64,000 nt of DNA from Brenneria nigrifluens DSM 30175 = ATCC 13028 (GTDB taxonomy: Bacteria; Pseudomonadota; Gammaproteobacteria; Enterobacterales; Enterobacteriaceae), in contig NZ_CP034036.1 of the NCBI RefSeq assembly GCF_005484965.1, forward strand, positions 3,906,001-3,970,000. The letters are read 5' to 3'. A program made the position numbers and the translations under genes. The notes beneath the pieces are model-generated. The model saw only the letters and a program-made list of their open reading frames with translations, searched no databases and was not told the origin of the DNA. Numbering within the stretch: the first letter of the stretch is position 1; every line of letters starts with the position of its first letter. Shown one piece after another: positions 43,349 to 51,803 of this stretch.

Positions 43349-44210
43349 AGTGCGCGCCTTTTTCCAGCACCCGCAGGTTCAGCACCGAGAACGCGAACAG
43401 CAGCAGCAGCGTGAGAAAGGTGGCGGCGGAGGCCTTGCCGAGATCGTGGGTATCGTTCGCCAGATCCTGAATGTAATACAGCAGCACGTTGGTGGCGTTG
43501 TTCGGCCCGCCGCGCGTCATCACCGCCACGTGGTCGATCTGGGTAATGGCGTAAATAAAGGCGATGGTGACGACAAAGGCGATGGTCGGCCGCAGCAGCG
43601 GCAGGGTAATATGGAAAAAGACCTGCCGTTTCGACGCCCCTTCCATAATGGCGGCTTCGCGCGCCGAGGTGGAAACAGACTGCAATCCGGCGAGGAAAAA
43701 CAGCATGTAGTAACCGGCGAATTTCCAGATGCCGATGACGCTCACCGCCGCCAACGCCGTATCGCTCATGCCCAGGTAGTTATTGTTCATCGGGCCGAAA
43801 ATTTTCGCCAGATAGTAATCCAGCAGACCCAGTCCCGGCATAAAGATAAACAGCCACAGCGTCGCCGCGCTGACCAGCGGCACAATCATCGGAAAGAAAA
43901 AGGCGGTGCGCAGCCAGCGGTTGACGGGGGTGTTTTCCCACAGCACCACCGCCAGCAGCAAGGCCAGCAGCACCCCGGGGATCACGGTCAGCAGGATATA
44001 CAGCACATTGTTCCACAGCGCCTGCCAGAACACCGTATCCCGCAGCAGGCGCGCCATATTGTCCAGCCCGACGAACTGTGGCTGGCCTGCGTTCATCCGG
44101 GTGTCATAGAGACTGTCGATAGCCGAACGCAGCAGCGGGAAATAGGTAAAGGCGAACAGAAAAATCAGCGTTGGCAACAGCACCAGATAAGGAAAATATT
44201 TTGCACGCAT
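43338..44210 (-). CDS. ugpA: ABC transporter permease, UgpA-like
   Basis: A 290-residue permease, first gene of the operon. Six helices are predicted, with the EAA loop REAAIMEGASKRQVFFHITLPLL near residues 195-215. The start lies 53 bases from the Pho box. Confidence 0.9.
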   Translation of the reverse strand: MRAKYFPYLVLLPTLIFLFAFTYFPLLRSAIDSLYDTRMNAGQPQFVGLDNMARLLRDTVFWQALWNNVLYILLTVIPGVLLALLLAVVLWENTPVNRWLRTAFFFPMIVPLVSAATLWLFIFMPGLGLLDYYLAKIFGPMNNNYLGMSDTALAAVSVIGIWKFAGYYMLFFLAGLQSVSTSAREAAIMEGASKRQVFFHITLPLLRPTIAFVVTIAFIYAITQIDHVAVMTRGGPNNATNVLLYYIQDLANDTHDLGKASAATFLTLLLLFAFSVLNLRVLEKGAHYER

Positions 44211-44262
44211 AACGCATCAGTCACTAAGAGTAAAACACCAGAGATCACCATAAAGGGACGAT

Positions 44263-44291
44263 ATGTCAGCGGGGAGACAGTTCAGTGACAG
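44263..44291 (-). promoter_or_regulatory. Three-repeat Pho box for the ugp-gpdQ operon
   Basis: On the minus strand CTGTCAC, CTGTCTC and CTGACAT are spaced exactly 11 bases apart (44285-44291, 44274-44280, 44263-44269). This is the PhoB direct-repeat pattern, extended by a third half-site. A possible -10 (TATGGT) lies about 10 bases downstream. The operon should be induced by phosphate limitation. Confidence 0.85.
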
Positions 44292-44399
44292 TTTCTTTGT
44301 GAGAGAATATTTTTCTTATTAATAATAAGAATGCTAATCAATTTGCCGTATCGACGCCCGAGGGTATTTCGCCGGGGAATGCATCTTGGCCGCATAGCC

Positions 44400-44429
44400 A
44401 TCACCCCGCCCGTGACACGACGGGGTGAT
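44400..44429. terminator. Hairpin after gcvP
   Basis: ATCACCCCG (44400-44408) pairs with CGGGGTGAT (44421-44429). It lies just past the gcvP stop but lacks a T tract, so it is a possible 3' stem only. Confidence 0.4.
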
Positions 44430-44437
44430 AAGGCCGG

Positions 44438-47311
44438 TTACCGGTAATCCTCCAGCGGCACGCAGGAACAGAACAGATGACGGTCGCCGTAGACATCGTC
44501 CAGCCGTTTTACCGTCGGCCAGTATTTGTTTTCGCTGCCCGCCGGGAATACCGCCAGCTCGCGGCTGTAGGGATGCGGCCACTCCGCGGCCAATTCGTCC
44601 TGGGTGTGCGGGGCGTTCACCAGCGGATTATCTTCCAGCGGCCACTCGCCGTTAACCACGCGATCGATCTCCGCGCGAATCGCCAACATGGCGTCGATAA
44701 ACCGATCCAGCTCGGCCTGACTTTCCGACTCTGTGGGTTCGACCATCAGTGTACCGGCCACCGGGAATGACATGGTGGGGGCGTGAAAACCGTAATCAAT
44801 CAGCCGTTTGGCGATATCCATTTCGCTAATGCCGCTGCGCTCCTTTAGCGGACGGATATCCAGAATGCATTCATGGGCGACGCGCCCGTCCCGTCCGCTA
44901 TACAGCACCGGATACGCCGACTGTAGCCGCGCCGCGATGTAGTTGGCGTTGAGGATCGCCATCTGGCTCGCCTGTTTCAGCCCTTCCGCGCCCATCATGC
45001 GGATATACATCCAACTGATGGGCAGGATGGAGGCGCTGCCGAACGGCGCGGCGGATACCGCGCCCTGCCCGGTCAGCATACCGTCGATTTTGACCACCTG
45101 GTGCCCCGGCACAAACGGCGCCAGATGGGCTTTTACCCCGATCGGTCCCATGCCCGGACCGCCGCCGCCGTGCGGAATGCAGAAGGTTTTATGCAGATTG
45201 AGATGGGAAACGTCGGCGCCGATATAGCCCGGCGAGGTAATGCCAACCTGCGCATTCATATTGGCGCCGTCCAGATACACCTGGCCGCCGAACTGATGCA
45301 CGATCTGGCACACCTCGCGGATAGTTTCCTCATACACGCCGTGGGTGGACGGATAGGTCACCATAATGCAGGACAGCCGTTCGCCCGCCGAGCGCGCCTT
45401 TTCCCGCAGATCGTGCAGGTCGATGTTGCCGTGCTTGTCGCAGGCCACCACCACCACGCTCATCCCCGCCATCTGCGCCGACGCCGGATTGGTGCCATGC
45501 GCCGAACTGGGGATCAGGCAGACGTCGCGGGCGGATTCGTTGCGGCTGTGGTGATAACGCCGGATCGCCAGCAACCCGGCGTATTCTCCCTGCGCGCCGG
45601 AGTTAGGCTGCATGCACACCGCGTCGTAACCCGTCAGTTGCACCAGCCAACCGGCAAGTTGTTCGATCATCTTGTGGTAGCCCTGCGCCTGCTCAGGCGG
45701 ACAGAACGGATGCAGTTCGGCGAATTCCGGCCAGGTAATCGGCAGCATTTCCGCGGCGGCGTTGAGCTTCATGGTGCAGGACCCCAGCGGGATCATCGCC
45801 TGATTGAGCGCCAGATCCTTGCGTTCCAGACGATGCAGATAGCGCATCATCTCGGTTTCGCTGTGATAGCGGTTAAACACCGGGTGGCAAAGAATGGCGT
45901 CATCCCGTTGCAAAGCGGCGGGAATCGACGCCGCCTGTCGGCCGACCGCCGCATCGAGCGCATCGATATCCAGCCCGTGGGCGTATCCCAGCAGGATGGA
46001 AAACAGCGTCAGCACGTCTTCCCGATCGGTGGCTTCATCCAGCGAAATCCCCACCGCGCCGTCAAGATCGGCGCGCAGGTTGACGCCAAAGCTTAGCGCC
46101 CGGCTCAATACCGCCTCTTTGTCCTCCACCTCAACGGTCAGGGTGTCGAACCAGCTGTGGTGGCGCAGCGTCAGTCCGCCCCGCCGCAGCCCGAGCGCCA
46201 AAATATCCGTCAGCCGATGGATGCGCCCGGCGATGCGCCGCAACCCTTGCGGGCCGTGGAATACGGCGTACAGGCTGGCGATATTGGCCAGCAGCACCTG
46301 CGAGGTGCAGATATTGGAGTTGGCTTTCTCGCGGCGGATATGCTGCTCGCGGGTCTGCATCGCCATACGCAAAGCGGTATTGCCCGCGGCGTCGCGCGAC
46401 ACGCCGATAATCCGCCCCGGCATGGCGCGTTTGTATTCGTCCCGACAGGCGAAGAACGCGGCATGCGGCCCGCCGTAGCCCATCGGCACACCAAAGCGCT
46501 GGGCGGAACCGAAGACGATATCCGCGCCCTGTTTGCCCGGCGCGCTCAACAGCACCAGCGCCATGATATCGGCGGCGACGCAGCTGATGACCTTGCGCTG
46601 CTTCAGTTCGGCCATCAGATCGCGGTAATCATGCAGTTCGCCGCCGGTCCCCGCCTGTTGCAATAACACGCCGAACACCGCGTCATCCGCCAGCGCCTCT
46701 TGCGCCTTGCCCACCACCACCTCGAAGCCGAAGGTCTGGGCGCGCGTGCGCACCACGTCCAGCGTTTGCGGGTGAACGTCATCGGCGACAAAGAAACGGT
46801 CGGCCTGCTTCAGCTTGCTGATGCGTTTGGCCATCGCCATGGCTTCAGCCGCCGCCGTGGCTTCATCCAGCAACGAGGCGGACGCCAGTTCCAGACCGGT
46901 TAAATCCTGCGTCACCTGCTGAAAATTAAGTAATGCCTCCAGACGCCCCTGCGACACCTCCGGCTGATACGGCGTGTAGGCGGTGTACCAACCCGGATTT
47001 TCCAGCACGTTGCGCAAAATCACCGGCGGCATCAGCACCGCGCCGTAGCCCATGCCGATATAGCTTTTGTAGCGCTGATTCCGGCCGGCGATATCCTTCA
47101 GTTCCGCCAACGCCTGATACTCCGTCGCCGCGTCGCCCACCGCCGGCGGACTGGGCAACTGGATATCGGCGGGCACAATCTGGCGGATTAACTCATCGAG
47201 CGACGCCGCGCCGACCGCCGCCAGCATATGCCGGCGCTGGCCGGCGGAGGGACCGATATGGCGTTCAACAAAAGCGCCGTTATATTCAAGCTGACTGAGA
47301 GTCTGGGTCAT
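44438..47311 (-). CDS. gcvP: Glycine decarboxylase P protein
   Basis: PLP enzyme of the glycine cleavage system, 957 residues, as in E. coli. The ATG at 47309-47311 begins MTQTLSQLEYNGAF, aligning with the E. coli start. The PLP lysine lies in HLNLHKTFCIPHGGGGPGMG, and a Gly-rich loop precedes it. It transfers the aminomethyl group of glycine to the lipoyl arm of GcvH, releasing CO2. Confidence 0.98.
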   Translation of the reverse strand: MTQTLSQLEYNGAFVERHIGPSAGQRRHMLAAVGAASLDELIRQIVPADIQLPSPPAVGDAATEYQALAELKDIAGRNQRYKSYIGMGYGAVLMPPVILRNVLENPGWYTAYTPYQPEVSQGRLEALLNFQQVTQDLTGLELASASLLDEATAAAEAMAMAKRISKLKQADRFFVADDVHPQTLDVVRTRAQTFGFEVVVGKAQEALADDAVFGVLLQQAGTGGELHDYRDLMAELKQRKVISCVAADIMALVLLSAPGKQGADIVFGSAQRFGVPMGYGGPHAAFFACRDEYKRAMPGRIIGVSRDAAGNTALRMAMQTREQHIRREKANSNICTSQVLLANIASLYAVFHGPQGLRRIAGRIHRLTDILALGLRRGGLTLRHHSWFDTLTVEVEDKEAVLSRALSFGVNLRADLDGAVGISLDEATDREDVLTLFSILLGYAHGLDIDALDAAVGRQAASIPAALQRDDAILCHPVFNRYHSETEMMRYLHRLERKDLALNQAMIPLGSCTMKLNAAAEMLPITWPEFAELHPFCPPEQAQGYHKMIEQLAGWLVQLTGYDAVCMQPNSGAQGEYAGLLAIRRYHHSRNESARDVCLIPSSAHGTNPASAQMAGMSVVVVACDKHGNIDLHDLREKARSAGERLSCIMVTYPSTHGVYEETIREVCQIVHQFGGQVYLDGANMNAQVGITSPGYIGADVSHLNLHKTFCIPHGGGGPGMGPIGVKAHLAPFVPGHQVVKIDGMLTGQGAVSAAPFGSASILPISWMYIRMMGAEGLKQASQMAILNANYIAARLQSAYPVLYSGRDGRVAHECILDIRPLKERSGISEMDIAKRLIDYGFHAPTMSFPVAGTLMVEPTESESQAELDRFIDAMLAIRAEIDRVVNGEWPLEDNPLVNAPHTQDELAAEWPHPYSRELAVFPAGSENKYWPTVKRLDDVYGDRHLFCSCVPLEDYR

Positions 47312-47335
47312 TACGAAAATTTCCTGCATCACACA

Positions 47336-47368
47336 AAATAAAACGCCCGGCTCGGCAGAGTCCGGGCG
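47336..47368 (-). terminator. Terminator-like hairpin between gcvH and gcvP
   Basis: On the minus strand CGCCCGG, an 11-base loop, CCGGGCG, then TTTTATTTT (stem at 47362-47368 and 47344-47350). It sits in the 63-base gap, six bases after the gcvH stop, and would lower gcvP relative to gcvT-gcvH. Confidence 0.7.
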
Positions 47369-47374
47369 CCGGCA

Positions 47375-47767
47375 TTATTCGTCTTCTTCCAGCGTCGCCT
47401 GATATCCCTCGGCATCAAGCAGTTCATCCAGGTCGGACTCGTCGGACGAGCGGATACGGAACAGCCAGCCATCGGTATAGGGGGCGCTGTTAACCAGCTC
47501 GGGGGCGTTTTCCAACTCGTCATTGACTTCGATAATTTCACCGCTGATCGGCGCATAGATATCGGAAGCCGCCTTGACCGACTCGGCGACGGCGCAGTCA
47601 TCGCCCGCGGCGACGATGGTGCCGACCTCCGGCAAATCGATAAACACCATATCGCCCAATAACTCCTGCGCGTGTTCGGTGATGCCAACGCTATATACGC
47701 CTTCGCCTTCGGACAATACCCACTCATGGGAAGCAGTATATTTTAGTTCTGCTGGTACATCGCTCAT
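47375..47767 (-). CDS. gcvH: Glycine cleavage system H protein
   Basis: A 130-residue lipoyl carrier. The lipoylated Lys lies in AVAESVKAASDIYAP near residue 65. It shuttles the aminomethyl group among GcvP, GcvT and Lpd. The ATG at 47765-47767 (MSDVPAEL) matches E. coli; a GTG two codons upstream is unlikely. Confidence 0.97.
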   Translation of the reverse strand: MSDVPAELKYTASHEWVLSEGEGVYSVGITEHAQELLGDMVFIDLPEVGTIVAAGDDCAVAESVKAASDIYAPISGEIIEVNDELENAPELVNSAPYTDGWLFRIRSSDESDLDELLDAEGYQATLEEDE

Positions 47768-47829
47768 TGCCACTCTCTCCTTTCCTTCACAAAACGGTTA
47801 AAACCGGCCGGTTGATGAATACTGAATCA

Positions 47830-48933
47830 TCAGTTAATACTGAAAACGGGTTTTCCGCCACGGACAAAACCGGGTTTGGTGACATGCACAGGGAGTTCGC
47901 GGTTGCGGATCTGCACAATCGCCTGTTTGCCGATGCCGACCGGGACGCGCGCCAGCGCGATACTCAGCCCCAGCGTAGGGGAAAAAGAGCCGCTGGTAAT
48001 GACTCCTTCCCGCATCACGCCGTCGCCATCAGTAAAGCGCACCGGCAGACCATTACGCAATACGCCTTTTTCCGTCAGCACCAGCCCGACCAACTGCTCG
48101 GTGCCTTTTTCCCGTTGGCGCTCCAGCGCCTCGCGGCCGATAAACTGACGATCCTCAGGCTGCCAGACGATGGTCCAGCCCATATTGGCGGCCAGCGGCG
48201 AAATGCCTTCGTCCATATCCTGACCGTAAAGATTCATCCCGGCCTCCAGCCGCAAAGTGTCACGCGCCCCCAGGCCGCAAGGCTTGACGCCCTCGGACAA
48301 CAGCCGCTGCCAGAGGCCGACCGCCTGCTCCCGCGGCAGCGCGATTTCATAGCCCGCCTCGCCGGTATAGCCGGTCGTGGCGATGAAAAAGTCATCGGCC
48401 TGCACGCCGAAAAAGGGCTTCATGCCCGCGACCTGCTCACGCTGGGCGTCATTCAGCAAGCGCTGCGCCTTTTGCTGCGCCTGCGGTCCCTGAACCGCCA
48501 CCAGCGCCAGATCGTCCCGCACGCGGATATCCAGCATAAACGGTTCGGCGTGCCGGGCGATCCAGGCCAGATCTTTGTCGCGGGTGGCCGAATTCACCAC
48601 CAGCCGGAAATAGTCTTCCGCCAGAAAATAGACGATCAGATCGTCAATCACGCCGCCGGACGCATTCAACATGCCGGTATAGAGCGCCTTGCCCGGCTGG
48701 GTGAGCTTCGCCACGTCGTTCGCCAGCAGGTAGCGCAGAAATTCGCGGGTTCGCACGCCGTGCAAATCCACGATGGTCATATGGGACACATCGAACATGC
48801 CGGCGTCGCGCCGCACGATATGGTGCTCATCAAGCTGGGAGCCGTAATGCAGCGGCATCATCCAACCGTGAAAATCCACTATTTTGGCGCCGTCCGCCAG
48901 GTGCTGCTGATACAACGGAGTCTGCTTTGCCAT
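47830..48933 (-). CDS. gcvT: Glycine cleavage system aminomethyltransferase T protein
   Basis: A 367-residue tetrahydrofolate-dependent enzyme. Family features include FHGWMMPLHYGSQLDEH, DVSHM, and the C-terminal GYTGEAGYEI and RDTLRLEAGMNLYGQD. It is the first gene of gcvT-gcvH-gcvP. The 5' region holds a PurR-like box. Confidence 0.97.
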   Translation of the reverse strand: MAKQTPLYQQHLADGAKIVDFHGWMMPLHYGSQLDEHHIVRRDAGMFDVSHMTIVDLHGVRTREFLRYLLANDVAKLTQPGKALYTGMLNASGGVIDDLIVYFLAEDYFRLVVNSATRDKDLAWIARHAEPFMLDIRVRDDLALVAVQGPQAQQKAQRLLNDAQREQVAGMKPFFGVQADDFFIATTGYTGEAGYEIALPREQAVGLWQRLLSEGVKPCGLGARDTLRLEAGMNLYGQDMDEGISPLAANMGWTIVWQPEDRQFIGREALERQREKGTEQLVGLVLTEKGVLRNGLPVRFTDGDGVMREGVITSGSFSPTLGLSIALARVPVGIGKQAIVQIRNRELPVHVTKPGFVRGGKPVFSIN

Positions 48934-49305
48934 CTTTTTCCTCTGTGCGGTGCATTGCGCTCAGGCGGTAAAAAACGCCGCGCAAACGATATCCTGCCAA
49001 TGAACTTACCACTGAAGCGCGGGTTAAACTATCCCCACAGACATAAGTTAAACTATATGGCAACCACCTGAAAAGCAGGATGACACAAGGGCTATAAACA
49101 GTCAGATAGTCCAAATATAGCTAAATATAAAGCATAAATATTATGTAATAAGGGAGGATTAGCGAATGATTGATATGAAAAATGGCCGAGCAGATCAGCA
49201 GTGGGCGCAAAAAAAAGCGCCATACATTAGTTAAAATAATGCGAAAAAAGCGCTGAAATTAGATTATTTCAATCAAAAAGCCGCCGCGTTTCGCTCCTCC
49301 CTCGA
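48934..49305. other. gcvT upstream region
   Basis: A PurR-like box lies at 48980-48995. The remainder is AT-rich, as expected for GcvA/Lrp control, but no site can be fixed by eye. One rightward 22-codon ORF (49166-49234) with a GGGAGG upstream is noted under findings. Confidence 0.45.
48980..48995. promoter_or_regulatory. PurR-like box upstream of gcvT
   Basis: GCGCAAACGATATCCT fits the PurR consensus ACGCAAACGTTTTCNT at most positions. E. coli gcvTHP is PurR-repressed, which supports the assignment. It is 47 bases from the gcvT start. Confidence 0.55.
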
Positions 49306-50772
49306 CTACTGCGGCAACCCCTGTTCAATACGCTGTATCAGATAGGGGAAAAACGGATTGGAGGAGAGACGCAGCAGCGTGTCCAGATCCACCACCAGCA
49401 CCGAGCGTTCGCCGCGGGCGGCGATCATCCCCAGCGGCAGGCCGAACTCGCGGGGATTTTGCGAGAAACGTCCGTAAAGAGAGTCGCTATCCGGGAATGG
49501 CAGCGCAACGTGCGATAGCGAGTAAATATCCGGCGGATAGTCGATGCCCAGATCGCGGGAATACTCCCGCTCCGTTCCGGCTTTTACATCAAAGGCGACG
49601 GCATGGGCGCTGTCCGGGGCGGCATTGGTGATTACCGTGGTGTCATAATGGCGCGGCGCGGCGGGCAGTAGCTGACTAACGGCGCCGTTGGCCGAATCAC
49701 GCAGTAAAGGGCCGAAGTTAATCGTGCGGTTGACGTCAAACAGCACCAGTTGGCTGCCATTGGCCGGCAACAGATTATAAAATGACGACACCACCGCCCG
49801 CGTGCTCACGGTGAAATCCATCACCGACTGAAAGGTCAGCACCGGAGGCAAGCCCGCCAGCGCCTGGTTTTGCGCTTTGCGGGTCAGCTGACGCTGCAAC
49901 TCATGGGTCAACAGCCAGGACTGCCGCGCGCCGTTAACCGGAAACGAATTGTATTTGAACGGGTTGAATTCCGGCAAAATGCCCAGCCATGCCGCTTTGG
50001 CGAACGCGGGAAAGAGCGCGGGCAGCCCGGCGAGACCGGCAAAGCGGGCGTAGTTGGTAACGCCGATCATCGGCGAAATCAGTATCAGCCGCTCAGGACG
50101 GCTCAGCGCAGGATCGTCCAGCGCATCCAGGGCGTATTTCAGCGCCAGCGCCCCGCCATTGGAAAACCCCACCATATGCAGCGGTAACGGCTTACCCGAA
50201 TCCTGCGCCAGATAGCGGCCGGCCTCACGCACCGCCAGACGGGTGGCCGCCAGCCAGTCTTCCCAGTGAATATCCGTCAGCGCGCCGGGAACCGTACCGT
50301 GAGCGGGCAGACGAATGCCGACCACCACAAAACCGCGCTGGCGATAAAGCCGCGCGATATGCCGCAGGCTATAAGGAGAATCCGTTAATCCATGCAATAG
50401 CACCACCGCGCCTTTCGGCGCGCCGTCCGGCATCAGCTGGTAGGAACGATTCCAGTCATGCTGAAACTTGCCCGGATACACCGGGCTGCCGGCAAAATAA
50501 CGGTTAATGGGCCGTTGTTCGTCCTCGTCCAGCTCCTGGGTGACATGCTGGTTGATCTGCTGGAAAATGGTCTCTTCCGCGCGCAGATAAGCCGGCCAGT
50601 CCGCCCGGTCAAGCTCCTCCGCCGACAGTTCATCCGGCACAAAGGTGTGCCAGGGCGCCAGCGCCGGCCCGCGCTGCGTATCATAAATACGGATGGCCAG
50701 CAGCGTTATCGCCGCTACCGCTACAATAATCACCGCGCGTTTAATCATTCGCCTGACGGAGCCGATCAGCAT
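49306..50772 (-). CDS. Membrane-anchored alpha/beta hydrolase
   Basis: A 488-residue protein with an N-terminal anchor helix (about 11-27, RAVIIVAVAAITLLAI), so the hydrolase domain is probably periplasmic. The oxyanion strand is VVLLHGLTDSPYSL and the nucleophile elbow is GFSNGG with Ser near residue 212. A His near the C-terminus (SLSHVALPFPDSD) may complete the triad. Specificity is unknown; esterase, lipase or acyl-transfer roles are possible. It lies alone between gcvT and fhuF. Confidence 0.75.
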   Translation of the reverse strand: MLIGSVRRMIKRAVIIVAVAAITLLAIRIYDTQRGPALAPWHTFVPDELSAEELDRADWPAYLRAEETIFQQINQHVTQELDEDEQRPINRYFAGSPVYPGKFQHDWNRSYQLMPDGAPKGAVVLLHGLTDSPYSLRHIARLYRQRGFVVVGIRLPAHGTVPGALTDIHWEDWLAATRLAVREAGRYLAQDSGKPLPLHMVGFSNGGALALKYALDALDDPALSRPERLILISPMIGVTNYARFAGLAGLPALFPAFAKAAWLGILPEFNPFKYNSFPVNGARQSWLLTHELQRQLTRKAQNQALAGLPPVLTFQSVMDFTVSTRAVVSSFYNLLPANGSQLVLFDVNRTINFGPLLRDSANGAVSQLLPAAPRHYDTTVITNAAPDSAHAVAFDVKAGTEREYSRDLGIDYPPDIYSLSHVALPFPDSDSLYGRFSQNPREFGLPLGMIAARGERSVLVVDLDTLLRLSSNPFFPYLIQRIEQGLPQ

Positions 50773-50863
50773 GCTAATGTCCCTTCCCGTTTGCCGTTTC
50801 GCCGCCCGTTTTCAACGCGGACCGCACGTCTGAAAGCGTAAACCATCCCGGCCGCCGATGGTA

Positions 50864-51658
50864 TTAAACTTCGTTCAGTGTACAGTCCCCGCAGCGGGCG
50901 ACATCGGGAATACGGTAGCGTTGGCAACAGCTGCGGCGCCGCATAAGGCCGCCGCGGGGAATAATGGTGCGATAGAGGGGATTTTCACCGCCGTCCAGCA
51001 GTGAACGGGAAAAGAACAGATCGTGGCGCAGCTGGCCGAGTTGGTCCGGCGCTATCAGCGGCGCCATCTCCCCCAAAAACCAGTGCATAAGATAGCCGGT
51101 ATTATTCCAGGTAAGCCGGGCGTTAAGCGCGCCGAAGCTATCCAGCGTGTTGATGACCGGCGCGATATGCTGATGCAGCAACCGCTCCAGCCGCGCCCGC
51201 GGCGAGTCGCCGGCCATTTCCGGCGCCAGCGCCTGCGGCGCGATATAAAACACCGCCGGGTGTCCTTTACTGGCGTGGAATTCGACATATATCCGGCTCG
51301 GAGAGCAGTCCAGCAGCACGACGTGTTTCAGCGATACCAGCATCAACGGCGGCACCAGCAGCCCGAAATACCACTGCGCCCATAATGATTGCAGCGGCTT
51401 TTCCTCATGCGGCTTGTCCGGATGTTGCCGATACAGCTCATTACCGTAGCGCCGCACCAGCCGCTGAAACGCCTCGGGCCGCGACCACTCGGCGAGCGTC
51501 ATGGCCCCCTCCGGGGGAACCTCGCCGAACTTGACGCTATCCAGACAGTGCGGGCGATAGCGGCGCAGCAACGCGTTTAACTCGGCGGCCAGCCGCCGGT
51601 CGCCGCCGGAAAACGCCGGGTGCGCAACGGTGCTGACGATATTTTTGACGGTTGGCAT
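50864..51658 (-). CDS. fhuF: Siderophore-iron reductase FhuF
   Basis: A 264-residue cytoplasmic reductase of hydroxamate siderophores. The C-terminal [2Fe-2S] motif is SCCQRY…ARCGDC, with the Cys-Cys-x10-Cys-x2-Cys spacing. The ATG at 51656-51658 (MPTVKNIV) gives the FhuF length; an upstream TTG frame at 51715 would run through the Fur-like site and is rejected. Confidence 0.9.
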   Translation of the reverse strand: MPTVKNIVSTVAHPAFSGGDRRLAAELNALLRRYRPHCLDSVKFGEVPPEGAMTLAEWSRPEAFQRLVRRYGNELYRQHPDKPHEEKPLQSLWAQWYFGLLVPPLMLVSLKHVVLLDCSPSRIYVEFHASKGHPAVFYIAPQALAPEMAGDSPRARLERLLHQHIAPVINTLDSFGALNARLTWNNTGYLMHWFLGEMAPLIAPDQLGQLRHDLFFSRSLLDGGENPLYRTIIPRGGLMRRRSCCQRYRIPDVARCGDCTLNEV

Positions 51659-51697
51659 AGGCGGTTCCGCTAGGGTAGGCGAATAAACGGGAAACGA

Positions 51698-51716
51698 AAT
51701 GATAACTATTGCCAAT
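51698..51716. promoter_or_regulatory. Fur-like site upstream of fhuF
   Basis: The sequence AATGATAACTATTGCCAAT shares the core AATGATAA with the Fur consensus. It lies 40 bases upstream of the fhuF start, as expected for an iron-repressed gene. The match is imperfect. Confidence 0.5.
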
Positions 51717-51803
51717 AGTATCCGGGTTTATCGCTAATGACAAACCGCGCGCTTCCCGTTAATGCCTCCGCCGTCGGGACCGGCCGGCGCCCAACGCGCA
51801 GGG

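Noticed and set aside
45101..46096. Long rightward frame opposite gcvP
   Set aside because: Antisense shadow of a conserved gene; composition is rich in His/Gln/Arg as is typical of such shadows.
51659..51715. Longer FhuF start at a TTG codon
   Set aside because: It would place the N-terminus across the Fur-like site and exceed the usual FhuF length; the internal ATG fits better.
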